The translations under genes were made by a program, and so were the position numbers. Of a DNA stretch of 49,033 nucleotides, positions 7,911 to 18,800 are shown in pieces. Origin of the DNA: Saprospiraceae bacterium (GTDB lineage: Bacteria; Bacteroidota; Bacteroidia; Chitinophagales; Saprospiraceae); assembly GCA_020850225.1 (NCBI GenBank), contig JADZFD010000016.1, positions 1 through 49,033 of the forward strand. The letters are read 5' to 3'. Each line of letters starts with the position of its first letter. The stretch's first letter is position 1. The notes beneath the pieces were generated by a model. The model did not search any database, was not told the DNA's origin, and saw nothing but the letters and a program-made list of their open reading frames with translations.

Positions 7911-9419
7911 TTATCGGGACTTCCTGTATATAGATTTGTGAAATGCCTTTCCCATATGCTTTATAATATCTCCGGCGATCAGGGTTTCATAACTTTCATT
8001 TCTTATTGCCAGATTTCCGGCTAAACCATGTATGTAAACTCCGATAATGGCTGCTTCTTCCGGCAGATACCCTTGTGCTAGCAAACCTGTTAAAATGCCG
8101 GTTAATACATCTCCGGAACCAGCAGTAGCCATTCCGGGGTTGCCGGTAGTATTGATAAAATGATTGCGTTCAGGTGTAATAATTCGGGTATATGCACCTT
8201 TTAAAATGAGTATACATTTGAATTTTTCAGCAGCTTGTTCAGCTTTCTCAAACATCTCAACTTCGGTATGAACTTCTCCAAACAGGCGTTGAAATTCTTT
8301 GTAATGCGGTGTCAGAATGCTTCCTTCAGGTATGTTGTTAAGATAGTCCCTGTGTTCAGAAAGGACATTAAGACCATCAGCATCAATGACCATAGGTGTA
8401 GCAGCTTGATGGAATAATTCAGCGAGCGAATGAACCGTTTTTTCGTGAGTACCCAGACCAGGACCAACACCGATAGTAAAGTTGCTTACATCTGATATGC
8501 TGCCATTGAAACATGAGTATCCCTTGCTGATAACCATTGCTTCAGGTATTGTTTCATGGATAATCTCACGTCCGCATTCAGGTACACAAGTTGTCACCAA
8601 TCCTGCACCTGCTCGCAGGCAAGCCTGTGTACTTAGAATGGCAGCTCCGATTTTACCTTCGCTTCCTGCTACTATCAGTGCATGTCCGTAATCGCCTTTA
8701 TGTGAATGTTTCAACCGGGTTTTATGGATTTTACGTATCATTGATGAAGTGATCAGATGCTTTGCTGTCTCCATATTTTTAATAAAAGCTGTACTCAATC
8801 CGATATCGATGATATCAAATCTTTTACAAAATTTATAGTTTTCCCTGTAAAAGAAACTTAATTTGGGTCTTTGAAATGTAATTACCCAATTGCTTTTCAC
8901 AGCCGTTCCCATACAGACTCCATCTGCAGGCATACCGGACGGAATATCCACCGATATGATATTATTCGGCAGCAGGTTTATGTAATTAATCCATTTTTCC
9001 AGAATACCTCCAACCGGTTGATTAAGGCCAGTACCCAGAATAGCATCAATTATTCTGCTTTTTTTAGATATCTCGGGCATCTTTTCTGAATAATGCTGAA
9101 CTGGTATATCACCTAATTTTTCAAGTCGTTTAAGATTCGTTTTATAATCGGCAGATGGCGTTTGACCGAATTTCAGAATATGAACATTAACATCGAAAAA
9201 CGCATCTCTTAGCATTCTTGCAATAGCCAGGCCATCACCACCATTATTGCCTTGTCCACAAATAATGTCAAATTTTTGTGCTTTATAAATCAGCCTTGCA
9301 TTAAGACATCCTGTAAAGATTTCAGATGCCCGTTCCATCAGGTCGATGGACTTTATAGGTTCATTTTGAATGGTATATTCATCCCAATTTTTAAAATCTT
9401 TTCCCTGAATCAGTTTCAT
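7911..9419 (-). CDS. nnrE-nnrD: Bifunctional NAD(P)H-hydrate epimerase / ADP-dependent NAD(P)H-hydrate dehydratase
   Basis: This 502-residue fusion repairs hydrated nicotinamide cofactors in the cytoplasm. The N-terminal YjeF/NnrE domain (about 1-210) epimerises S- and R-NAD(P)HX and shows GQGNNGGDGLAIARML and DAILGTGL. The C-terminal ribokinase-like NnrD domain (about 225-500) dehydrates NAD(P)HX using ADP and shows GVGPGLG, DADGLN, LTPHYKEF and the signature GNPGMATAGSGDVLTG. Length and domain order match the common bacterial fusion. It appears to be the first gene of the operon running down to 3561; a TATCTTGC 24-31 bases upstream is a possible imperfect -7 box. Confidence 0.95.
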   Translation of the reverse strand: MKLIQGKDFKNWDEYTIQNEPIKSIDLMERASEIFTGCLNARLIYKAQKFDIICGQGNNGGDGLAIARMLRDAFFDVNVHILKFGQTPSADYKTNLKRLEKLGDIPVQHYSEKMPEISKKSRIIDAILGTGLNQPVGGILEKWINYINLLPNNIISVDIPSGMPADGVCMGTAVKSNWVITFQRPKLSFFYRENYKFCKRFDIIDIGLSTAFIKNMETAKHLITSSMIRKIHKTRLKHSHKGDYGHALIVAGSEGKIGAAILSTQACLRAGAGLVTTCVPECGREIIHETIPEAMVISKGYSCFNGSISDVSNFTIGVGPGLGTHEKTVHSLAELFHQAATPMVIDADGLNVLSEHRDYLNNIPEGSILTPHYKEFQRLFGEVHTEVEMFEKAEQAAEKFKCILILKGAYTRIITPERNHFINTTGNPGMATAGSGDVLTGILTGLLAQGYLPEEAAIIGVYIHGLAGNLAIRNESYETLIAGDIIKHMGKAFHKSIYRKSR

Positions 9420-10085
9420 ATATGGTAAAAATTACAATGCAAGATAGTCAATAGTTGAAATATATTGACTTCAAGGCTTAATATTTTTAAATATTAAGCA
9501 GTATCGATCTGAGAGATATGGATAAATGAAGTACTAAATCATTTATTTGGTGTTGTAGTAATTATTTCTGATACAACATTTGAAATGTCGATTTTGCCTA
9601 ACGGTAAAGTCTATGTTATGTTTTTAGCACTATGATTTGCAAGTCATCCGATTTGTAAGTTTATTGGTCTTGCTGGTAGCTTTGCTTTTACGCCTAAAAA
9701 GTAAGCATTCGACAATCAACGTAATGTTTATTATAGTTTCAGAAATGCTATTGATGTTAGGACACCCATTCTGGTTATTTTGGTACCGGCTACTTTTGAC
9801 AGAATCCATACCTTACAGGCATGCTTATCAACATCTTGTGTCTTGCATGTTTTAATAATAGTATAGTAGTAACTGATATTGGTGGCGGCATCGGGATTGC
9901 CTGCAAACGGATAATTATTTCTGCTTAGAAAATCATTTTTTAGCATCAGGTTTTAGGAAGACTGTTAACGGATATTTCTATACTTTATTAGGCATATCTT
10001 TATTTTAATTGAACAGATATTAAAAAATTAATTTATACACACACTATTATTCTATTTTTTAATATGTAATTTAAAGCATTTAAGC
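9420..10085. other. Long intergenic region, nothing recognised
   Basis: This stretch of about 670 bases separates divergent genes. It contains two overlapping opposite-strand frames of about 70 codons (9637-9855 and 9731-9946), neither with a recognisable domain nor a convincing start. It is longer than other gaps in the window and may hold decayed coding sequence, but I cannot identify the ancestor. The last 40 bases carry the promoter of the dehydrogenase gene. Confidence 0.4.
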
Positions 10086-10093
10086 TATATTTG
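10086..10093 (+). promoter_or_regulatory. -7 promoter element for the dehydrogenase gene
   Basis: TATATTTG matches TAnnTTTG and lies 29 bases upstream of the ATG at 10123. No clear -33 TTG is visible. Confidence 0.5.
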
Positions 10094-10122
10094 CATTCCA
10101 AATAATCATCAAATAAACATTC

Positions 10123-11016
10123 ATGAGTATACACAATGTGACAGTTATAGGTGCAGGTACAATGGGTAATGGTATCGTTCAGGTATTTGCTATGTATGGA
10201 TTTAAGGTAGTGATGTGTGATATTTCAGCACCTGCATTAGAAAAAGCCATGCATACTATTCAGACCAATCTCGACAGAATGGTGAAAAAAGAGGTTATTA
10301 CCGAGGTTACGGCAAAAGAAGCATTGGGCAATATTGTCACTATTTCAGTTATGGCTGATGCCGTGAAGAATGCAGACCTGATTGTTGAAGCAGCTACTGA
10401 AAATGTCAGTATCAAGCTGGATATATTCAGGCAGTTGGACGAATTGGCTCCCGAAGGTTGCATATTAGCATCCAATACCTCCTCCATTTCTATCACACAG
10501 ATAGCATCTGTTACGAAGAGACCGGATAAAGTGATTGGTATGCATTTTATGAATCCCGTACCAGTTATGAAACTGGTTGAGGTCATTAGGGGGTATTCTA
10601 CATCAGATGAAGTTTGTACTCAGGTAATGAAAATGTCTGAAACGCTGGGTAAAACACCGGTAGAAGTCAATGACTATCCTGGATTTGTTGCCAATCGCAT
10701 ACTGATGCCTATGATCAATGAAGCTATATATACACTGTATACAGGTGTAGCAGGCGTTTATGAAATAGATACAGTAATGAAGTTGGGCATGGCGCATCCA
10801 ATGGGGCCATTGGCGCTGGCAGATTTCATAGGACTGGATGTTTGTATGTCTATCCTTCAGATTATGCACAATGGATTAGGAGAAGCAAAATATGCTCCTT
10901 GTCCGTTACTTGTTAATATGGTAACTGCCGGAAAATTGGGAAGGAAGACAGGCGAAGGTTTCTACATATATGAAGCAGGTTCAAAAGACTTTAAAGTCGC
11001 ACCTAAGTTCAGTTGA
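10123..11016 (+). CDS. hbd: 3-hydroxybutyryl-CoA dehydrogenase
   Basis: The product has 297 residues, close to the usual 280-295 of stand-alone enzymes. It interconverts 3-hydroxyacyl-CoA and acetoacyl-CoA with NAD(P)H. The N-terminal Rossmann domain shows VIGAGTMGNGI and the acidic residue of MCDIS that binds the adenosine ribose. ASNTSSISIT and the active-site His in GMHFMNPVPVMKLVEVI are typical. The C-terminal helical domain shows DYPGFVANRILMPMINEA and GRKTGEGFY. The family III CoA transferase gene starts 12 bases downstream, suggesting a shared transcript and a role in acyl-CoA or butyrate-type metabolism. Whether it works in synthesis or breakdown cannot be decided. Confidence 0.93.
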   Translation: MSIHNVTVIGAGTMGNGIVQVFAMYGFKVVMCDISAPALEKAMHTIQTNLDRMVKKEVITEVTAKEALGNIVTISVMADAVKNADLIVEAATENVSIKLDIFRQLDELAPEGCILASNTSSISITQIASVTKRPDKVIGMHFMNPVPVMKLVEVIRGYSTSDEVCTQVMKMSETLGKTPVEVNDYPGFVANRILMPMINEAIYTLYTGVAGVYEIDTVMKLGMAHPMGPLALADFIGLDVCMSILQIMHNGLGEAKYAPCPLLVNMVTAGKLGRKTGEGFYIYEAGSKDFKVAPKFS

Positions 11017-11028
11017 TAGATACAGATT

Positions 11029-12114
11029 ATGAGTAAGTTTCCTTTGAATGCATTGAAAGTGTTGGATATCTCATCGGTACTTGCAGGACCGTTGACAGGG
11101 AGTTTCTTTGCAGAAATGGGAGCAGTAGTCCTGAAAATCGAAAATAAGCGGACGGGTGGCGATGTCACACGACAGTGGAAACTACCCAGTGAAAATCCTA
11201 ACGATATGCACTCCGCCTATTATTCGAGTGCCAATTACGGTAAAAAAATCATAATGTTGGATCTGATGGACTCCAAAGACCGCAATCAGTTAGAGACTTA
11301 TATTTCGGAAGCAGATGTTGTGATTTCCAATTTCCAGAAGAAAACCGCTCAAAAACTGGATTTGGATCCCAATGAGATTGTCAGGAGATATCCGAATCTC
11401 ATTTTTACTCAACTAAGCGCTTATACGTGGGATGATCCGCGACCTGGATACGATCTGGTAATGCAGGGCGAAACGGGTTGGATATCCATGAATGGTACAG
11501 ACGATGAACATTTGGCTAAGTTGCCGGTAGCCGTTATGGATGTTATTGCATCGCACCAGATGCGTACAGCTACTTTACTGGCAATGTTAAATAAGGCAAA
11601 AACTGGTAAGGGAAGCGTAATTCATGTATCGTTATACAAAAGTGCGCTTTCTGCATTGGCAAATCAGGCTTCCAATTACCTGATGGCAGGACATGTTCCG
11701 GTTCCTTTGGGTACTTTACATCCTAATATTGCACCATATGGGGATATATTTTTTACTGCATGTAATCAAAAGATAATGCTGGCAATAGGCAGCGACGCTC
11801 AATTCAATAAACTATGGTTTACCCTGATAAATGATATCGAAAAGTATCCTAATTTTGAATTAAATTCAGACAGAGTAAAAAATCGCAGTCAATTAAGTGA
11901 TATTTTACAAAATGCAATCCATGCAATAGAAAAATCATCCCTTGTCAAAAAACTGGATGCAAATCAGTTGCCCTATTGTTTTATACACAATCTCAGTGAA
12001 GTTTTTAACACCCCGTTAGCCAAAGAGATGGTTCATACAGAAAAATATGGTAATTATTCATCCAGGTCAGTAAGTAGTGTTGCATTCGAATTATTTGATA
12101 ATGTTTTGGAATAA
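11029..12114 (+). CDS. Family III CoA transferase (CaiB/BaiF type)
   Basis: The 361-residue protein has the family III layout: the N-terminal VLDISSVLAGPLTGSFFAEMGAVVLKIE, the NYGKKIIMLDL segment, the PGYDLVMQGETGW motif, and an Asp in KLPVAVMDVIASH at the place of the catalytic aspartate that forms the glutamyl/aspartyl-CoA intermediate. Members move CoA between carboxylic acids or racemise 2-methylacyl-CoA. It is slightly shorter than the usual 380-430 residues, mainly at the C-terminus. Pairing with a hydroxyacyl-CoA dehydrogenase fits activation of short-chain acids, but the substrate is not deducible. Confidence 0.88.
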   Translation: MSKFPLNALKVLDISSVLAGPLTGSFFAEMGAVVLKIENKRTGGDVTRQWKLPSENPNDMHSAYYSSANYGKKIIMLDLMDSKDRNQLETYISEADVVISNFQKKTAQKLDLDPNEIVRRYPNLIFTQLSAYTWDDPRPGYDLVMQGETGWISMNGTDDEHLAKLPVAVMDVIASHQMRTATLLAMLNKAKTGKGSVIHVSLYKSALSALANQASNYLMAGHVPVPLGTLHPNIAPYGDIFFTACNQKIMLAIGSDAQFNKLWFTLINDIEKYPNFELNSDRVKNRSQLSDILQNAIHAIEKSSLVKKLDANQLPYCFIHNLSEVFNTPLAKEMVHTEKYGNYSSRSVSSVAFELFDNVLE

Positions 12115-12300
12115 AAGTATATATGAGTTTTTATCAAATCAGTTCGATTGATATAAGGAAATGAATTTGCAATAGCTGAATTAAAATAATTAGTACGGTT
12201 TTTGTATTAGATATGTCGTAATATATTTAATTCAAATGATTTAAATTTAAATTATGATAATTAATAGATTATATATTATTAAAGAATATATGTGTAGAGT

Positions 12301-13326
12301 ATGACAAATATCAAAAAGCTAAACATCCTGTTGCTTTCTGTAATTGTGTTATTTTTTTCAAAAATTAATGCACAGGATTTACATTATAGCCAGTTTTATA
12401 ATTCTCCTCAGAATATCAATCCTGCATTAACAGGTGTTTTTAAGGGTGATTATCGGTTTACAGGCTCGTGGCGCGATCAGTGGAGTTTTGTTCCTGTTCC
12501 GTGGACGACCTTCAGTGGAGCACTCGATGCTAAGTTGTATGTGTTGAAAGGCGACAATCATTTTTTAGGTGGAGGAGTGAGTATCAATCATGACAGACAG
12601 GGAGATTCTCCACTGAACCTAACATCTGTCAACATCAATGGAGCCTATCACAGAATGCTGACATCCAAACATATAGTAAGTGGAGGTCTGACTTTGGGCT
12701 TTGCATCCAGAGGTTTTAACAGTCAGACATTGACCTGGGACAAGCAATGGAATGGTGATGCATTTGATCCAACCCTAAACTCGGGTGAGGATTTCGATGA
12801 TTTTGAACGAGTCAATTTTTTAGAAACTGGATTGGGATTTAATTACAGGTTTCAGTTGCATAGCAGGACTTTTATTGATGCAGGTGTCGGGGCGATACAT
12901 CTGTTTAAGCCATCTACGAGTTTTGCAGGTAGCAGTATTGCAGATTTGCCACAGCGAATTACGTATTCAGCTGTAGGCCAGATACAGTTGATGGATATGC
13001 TGGATGTACAGCTAAATGCTTTGCACCAGACACAGGGAGAATACTATGAAACCATATTTGGAGCACTTGGTAAAATATATATCAGTCAGAAAAAAGGAAA
13101 TGAGATCCAGTTGCATGCTGGTTTGGGATATCGTACTGCGGGTTCTTATTTCCCGACTGTTGCCATACAATACAATAATATATATGGTGCATTCAGCTAT
13201 GATGTGGATAATACGGACTTTAATAAGATAAACAGCATCAAACGCGGTGGTCCTGAATTACATTTCAGATATACGATAGCCAATGTAAAATCATTGAAAC
13301 AAGTCAAAATCTGTCCTATTTATTAA
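12301..13326 (+). CDS. PorP/SprF family type IX secretion outer-membrane protein
   Basis: The product has 341 residues. A signal peptide ending INAQ is followed by the family opening LHYSQFYNSPQNINPALTG and a beta-barrel with GSWRDQW and GGGVSINHDR. PorP/SprF proteins belong to the type IX secretion and gliding apparatus; SprF-like paralogues sit next to, and are needed for export of, particular type B substrates. The next two genes are a PorE-like OmpA protein (17 bases away) and a 1409-residue type B protein, so this copy probably handles that adhesin. This is one of many PorP paralogues expected in such a genome rather than necessarily the core PorP. Confidence 0.92.
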   Translation: MTNIKKLNILLLSVIVLFFSKINAQDLHYSQFYNSPQNINPALTGVFKGDYRFTGSWRDQWSFVPVPWTTFSGALDAKLYVLKGDNHFLGGGVSINHDRQGDSPLNLTSVNINGAYHRMLTSKHIVSGGLTLGFASRGFNSQTLTWDKQWNGDAFDPTLNSGEDFDDFERVNFLETGLGFNYRFQLHSRTFIDAGVGAIHLFKPSTSFAGSSIADLPQRITYSAVGQIQLMDMLDVQLNALHQTQGEYYETIFGALGKIYISQKKGNEIQLHAGLGYRTAGSYFPTVAIQYNNIYGAFSYDVDNTDFNKINSIKRGGPELHFRYTIANVKSLKQVKICPIY

Positions 13327-13343
13327 TTTGATTACACGGAAGC

Positions 13344-15797
13344 ATGAATATATTTAGAAAAATACCCATACTGATTGTCCTTTTTCTTGTAAGTATAGTA
13401 CAATTGTCTGCACAATCGCCTTCAAAGAGGCAGGTTGTGTTGAAGGCCGAAGAAGAATATGCAGCCAAGAATTATTACGGAGCTTTGATTCATTTTGATG
13501 AGGCATTGGAGTATGATGATAAGGATGCAGCTATATTATTTAAGTCAGCTGAGGCAGCCAGACAGTTCAATGCATATTCAAGAGCAGCCTATAAATATCA
13601 GTATTTACTGGATACCTTACAGGATAATACACATCCGCAAGCTTTATTCTGGCTCGCCAATATGCAACAGCGGTTAGGAAAATATGATCTTGCCCGAAAC
13701 AATTACAATTTATATTTGTCCGAATACGGAGGTATGGATTCGCTGCTTACGCTGAAGACAAATAAAGAACTTGCATCGCTTGATTTTGCAGAAAAACAGG
13801 TAAAGGAAGCTAAGGATTATATAACTGTTAATAAGATGGAAGGTGTAAATACGCCATCTTCAGAAGTAGCAGGTAGTATGTTTAATGATGATTTTTATTT
13901 TTCTTCCATGAGATTTAAAGAGACTCAGAAGGGAAGAGAGCCAGCCAGAGATATTTCTAAAATACTTCGTAAGCCATCTTCAGGTGCTGTTGAAGTGTTG
14001 CCCGGTCATATCAATGAAAGAGAGGATTTGGTTTCCAATTCATGTATTGACAGTAAAGGAACTTTCATATATTATACTATATGTAAGTATGTGAATCACA
14101 GTGATATCAGGTGCGAAATATATAGGAGTGATATCAATAAGGATGGTACTTTTTCCAACGAACAAATATTGCCGGCACCAATTAATATATCAGGTTATAC
14201 TGCGACACATCCACACATTACAGTCGATAAAGCAACAGGTAAGGAATTGTTATATTTTGTATCAGACAGACAGGGAGGAAAAGGTGAACTGGATATTTGG
14301 TATAGCTTGCTGGATCCGAAATTCGGATATTCAGAACCTGTGAATATTGAACAGATAAATACGCCGGGTAACGACATTACACCTTTCTACAATGCAGAAA
14401 CAGACTTTTTATTCTACAGTTCTGAAGGAAGGGAGAGTCTGGGCGGTTACGACGTATATAAGGCTATAAAAATCAACGATTCGTACGGTACTCCGTTACC
14501 TGCTGGGATACCGGTCAACAGTAGTTATAATGACATCTATTATTTCGAAAATGGCGATGGGACAAAAGCTTATTTGTCTTCCAACAGAGAAGGATCGTTT
14601 TTTTTAGACAGCTATTTTGAAGCTTGTTGTTATGACATTTATGAGTTGACAATTGATAAAATTGATCTGAATCTGAATGCCATGACTTTCGATAAAATTA
14701 CTGGCAGGCCTCTGAATAACGCAACCGTAACATTGTATGATAAAGATACCGGTATTGAACTTGCTAGAGTTACCAATGAAATCAATCATGACCATAAATT
14801 TCCTTTGGCTGTTGACAGGAATTACAGGATTATTGCCGAAAGGGAATTTTATCATCCGGATACTATTGAATTTTCTACCATAGGTCTGAACAAGTCGGAT
14901 ACCATTTTAAAAAAACATTTCCTGGAAACGGATAAGATTTTACTGGATGTTTTTGCATTTACAAAAGTAGGAAAATCACCTTTGGACAGCGTGACTGTTA
15001 CATTGATAGACATTACTAATCCTGAATCCAAACAGGAAGTTAAATTTAATCCATTGTCCAATGACTTTTATTTTATGCTGGACAAGGATAAGCAATATAA
15101 AATAGTAGGCACAAAACATGGTTATACGGAAGGGGAAGAATATATCGACACAAGAGGAATGAACAACTCTGGCTGGATAAAGAAAAATATATATCTGGAT
15201 AAATTCTCCTTACCGGATCTTTTACCGCTTACATTGTATTTTGATAATGATTTACCGGACAAGAGAAGTACCAAGAGCATAACAAATGCACAGTATGGTG
15301 ATCTGGTATTGGATTATATGAACAGGAAAGATGAATATAAAAAAATTTATTCAAACAATCTGAATTCGGTACAGAAAGAGATAGCTCAGGTAAATTATGA
15401 AAATTTCTTTGAGGGTGATGTAAGAGGTGGATATGATAAATTCAAGTTGTTATTGACGAGTTTGCAGGAAGAATTGGAAGCAGGAAATGCAGTATCTCTA
15501 TATATTAAGGGATATGCGTCACCACGAGCTGAAAGTAAGTACAACCTTAAACTGAGTTCAAGGCGTGTATATTCCGTAAAAAATGAAATTCTATTGTCCA
15601 ATCCTGTCCTGATGGATTATTATAAAAAAGGTAAATTGGTGATAAATGACATCTCTTTTGGTAAGGAACAGGCTCCGGTAAATATCCCATCATCATTATC
15701 AGATGAAAGAGGATCCATATATGACCTAAGAGCCGTTAAGGAGCGTAGGATTGAAATATTGAGAGCAAGCAGAGACGAAAACAAAAATTCTAAATAG
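13344..15797 (+). CDS. PorE-like OmpA-family protein with TPR, PD40 propeller and carboxypeptidase-regulatory domains
   Basis: The product has 817 residues. In order: signal peptide (MNIFRKIPILIVLFLVSIVQLSAQ); TPR-like helices (about 25-135, VLKAEEEYAAKNYYGALIHFDEALEY); WD40-like beta-propeller repeats (about 165-420, YFVSDRQGGKGELDIWYS and FYSSEGRESLGGYDVY); carboxypeptidase-regulatory-like beta domains (about 440-620); and a C-terminal OmpA-like peptidoglycan-binding domain (about 660-810) with YIKGYASPRAESKYNLKLS and SRRVYSVKNEI. This is the architecture of PorE, which anchors the type IX machinery to peptidoglycan. Its place between PorP/SprF and a type B substrate suggests a dedicated anchor for that export or attachment module. 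Confidence 0.9.
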   Translation: MNIFRKIPILIVLFLVSIVQLSAQSPSKRQVVLKAEEEYAAKNYYGALIHFDEALEYDDKDAAILFKSAEAARQFNAYSRAAYKYQYLLDTLQDNTHPQALFWLANMQQRLGKYDLARNNYNLYLSEYGGMDSLLTLKTNKELASLDFAEKQVKEAKDYITVNKMEGVNTPSSEVAGSMFNDDFYFSSMRFKETQKGREPARDISKILRKPSSGAVEVLPGHINEREDLVSNSCIDSKGTFIYYTICKYVNHSDIRCEIYRSDINKDGTFSNEQILPAPINISGYTATHPHITVDKATGKELLYFVSDRQGGKGELDIWYSLLDPKFGYSEPVNIEQINTPGNDITPFYNAETDFLFYSSEGRESLGGYDVYKAIKINDSYGTPLPAGIPVNSSYNDIYYFENGDGTKAYLSSNREGSFFLDSYFEACCYDIYELTIDKIDLNLNAMTFDKITGRPLNNATVTLYDKDTGIELARVTNEINHDHKFPLAVDRNYRIIAEREFYHPDTIEFSTIGLNKSDTILKKHFLETDKILLDVFAFTKVGKSPLDSVTVTLIDITNPESKQEVKFNPLSNDFYFMLDKDKQYKIVGTKHGYTEGEEYIDTRGMNNSGWIKKNIYLDKFSLPDLLPLTLYFDNDLPDKRSTKSITNAQYGDLVLDYMNRKDEYKKIYSNNLNSVQKEIAQVNYENFFEGDVRGGYDKFKLLLTSLQEELEAGNAVSLYIKGYASPRAESKYNLKLSSRRVYSVKNEILLSNPVLMDYYKKGKLVINDISFGKEQAPVNIPSSLSDERGSIYDLRAVKERRIEILRASRDENKNSK

Positions 15798-15807
15798 ATA
15801 TATACCG

Positions 15808-18800
15808 ATGAAAAGTATAATCAATATAAATCTTGTTAAATCCATCTTTATAACATTTGGTCTGATCACGATGTCTGCAATATGGACTGAAACTGAGGCG
15901 ACACATATTGTAGGTGGACAATTAACTTATAAACATCTTGGAGGGAATAGTTATCAGGTGAAATTGACTTTGCGTCGTGATTGCTATCTGGGATCTCCTG
16001 AAGCAGAATTTGATAATCCGGCTTCCATCGGTGTATTTACAGCAGCAGGAGATTTGGCTAAGTGGCTACCCGGTTTGAAAGAAGGTCAGTTGTTCCTGCC
16101 TTTTATGGCTTCTGATACACTCAATGAATATATTAAATCAGATTGTGGCTTTGAAGGTACACAGGTATGCGTACATGAGACCACGTATCAGGGTGTAGTC
16201 AACCTCCCCAAAAGACTGGGTGGCTATATACTGGCGTATCAGCGATGTTGCAGAAATGGATCCATTAATAACATTATTGATCCGCTGGAGACTGGATCGA
16301 CTTATTGGGTTGCCATAAGTGACAAGGCATACGATTTTAAAAATTCGTCTCCGGAATTTCATAATTGGCCGGATGTGTATATATGTGCAGATAAGCCGCT
16401 GGTGTTTGATCATTCTGCCAATGATACTGATGGTGACTCCCTGGTATACAGGTTATGTGTGCCTAACAGTGGTGCCTCCCGAAACTTTCCCAAGCCTCAA
16501 CCACCCAATTATCCGCCATTTCCATTGGTAGATTTTGCACCTCCATACTCATTGAATGATATAATGGGTGGAATTCCGCTGACTATTGATCCAAAAACAG
16601 GCTTGATGACAGCTACTCCCAATCTGGTCGGACAGTTTTTGGTCGGCGTTTGTGTAGAGGAATACAGAAATGGTGAATTGATTGGAATTGTCAGGAGGGA
16701 TTTCCAGTTTAATGTACGTGTATGTTCTCAACCGCCATTGGCTTTGTTTACAACTTCTGAAAGTAATTGTGATGGTCTGACCGTCAAGTTTTTTAATAAT
16801 AGTCTGGCTTCCAATTCTTTTATCTGGGATTTCAACTATCCGGATCAGGATACATTATTCAGATCAACTGAAGAAAACCCAATATTTACTTTTCCTAAAT
16901 CCGGTGTATACAAAGTTCAACTTAAAGCTATAAGGGGATCAGATCTGTGCATGGATACTTTGATACAAACTGTTTCTGTTTTTGAAAATACTATAACCCC
17001 GGATTTTAATTATTTGCTCAACGGATGTGATTCTGATATGGATTCATTGGAAATCCTGCTGACAGATCAATCTGTATTTAATGAACCGGGATATAATCTG
17101 GAAAGCTGGAACTGGAAAATAACTCAAAATGGTGTAGAAAAGCTTCTTTCCGGCAGCACTACAAAATTCAAAGTGTCATCCAATGCAGATTTTACCATAG
17201 AATTGGTTGTTTCAGCGGAAAATGGATGTTTATCAACACTGCAGAAACATGTAAATATTCATGATCTGGTTCCTAAACTGGATTTCAATGTGAAATTGAA
17301 TAGCTGTATTGATGAAGAAGAAATAGAATTGGTTCTGGAGAATATCTCACAGTCTCTCAACCCGCTCGCAATACTTGAAAAGTCAGAATGGACTGTACTT
17401 GGACAAACCTATACAGGCAACCCGCTGATAATTAGAGTGCCTGTCAATAATGATGATATTGAGATCAAGTTATTATCCACATTCAGGGATGCATGTGACG
17501 TGAGCCTTACGAAAATATTCCGGTTTAGTGATTTGTTGCCTTTTGCTGATGTTGCTATGTCATATGAAGGTTGTCCGGATGATGGAAACGTTACTATTAA
17601 ACTGACTTATATTGATACCCTGTCTAAAGGGATTAACGCACTTGATCTGGATTGGAAAGCAGGTATAGCATCCAATATACAAGCATTTTCAGGTAATAGT
17701 ATCACATTGGTTATTCCTAAAGACAGTGTTTTATATTATACACTGAATGTTGCCTTTGCCAATGGATGTACAGATACTGTAAATGCAGATACTATACCGG
17801 GGCCATTTGCCACTTTGGCTTTCAATGAATTCCCGATTGTACTTTGTCCGGGAGAAACCAAATCTATTTTAACCAATGCAAATCCGGATTGGACATATGT
17901 ATGGTCTCCCACAACAGGATTGGATTTAAGTGATCCAAATGATCCTAAAGTGATAGCTGATGAAAACAGAACATATTATGTAACTGTTACGGATGGGCTT
18001 TGTACGGTGACTGATTCAATTGAGGTACTTATATTGGCAGGTGGTATTGACTTGTTTATAACTGGCGATACGATAACCTGTGATAAAGAAATACAACTTA
18101 CTGCCAATGGAGGTGTTGGTACAGGAAAATATTCCTGGAGTACCAATCCGAACATCAATCCTGTTATTGCAACCGGAGAAACAGTAGTTCTACCTGTCGA
18201 TGGAAGAAGTAAAATCTATTATGTGTCTTTTGTAGGTGATGCTTGTTCTACTGAGCCTGCAGCAATTACTGTTCATAACGAAAAACCTGCTATTGATAAT
18301 TTGTCTCCTTTTAAGTTTTGTAAAGAGGATACTTCCAAAATTTTGATACTGAATCTGATTAATACGCATCAAAATAATTATATATGGGATACTGATTCGC
18401 ATATCGTAGGAGGAACCAATACATCTGAACCCATAATTGGTATTGGTGCCGGAGAAACAGGATCAATAACATTGTATTATAATGTATCCAATCAATTCGG
18501 ATGTCAGTTAAGAGATTCAGTCATAATTAATATTGGAGAAAATCCGGTTGTTGATTTTAGTTTTGATCTGACAGAATGTGGTTCTTATCAGGTATGTTTT
18601 GATGCCAGTGGAACGTACGACGGGTTTTTATTCTGGGAATTTGGAGATCCAACTACTTCAGATGATAAGTCATTGGATAAGTCTCCTTGTTATACATATC
18701 CGGATGCAGGAATATATCAGGTGATATTGAATAACAAGGTTAATGTTTGTCCATTCAAAGATGTCGTAAAGGAAATAAAGATCAATCCATTACTTACACT

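Noticed and set aside
9637-9946. Two overlapping opposite-strand frames of about 70 codons in the gap before hbd
   Set aside because: Neither has a recognisable domain, a convincing start or coding texture; they overlap each other and are more likely chance frames or remains of decayed sequence.
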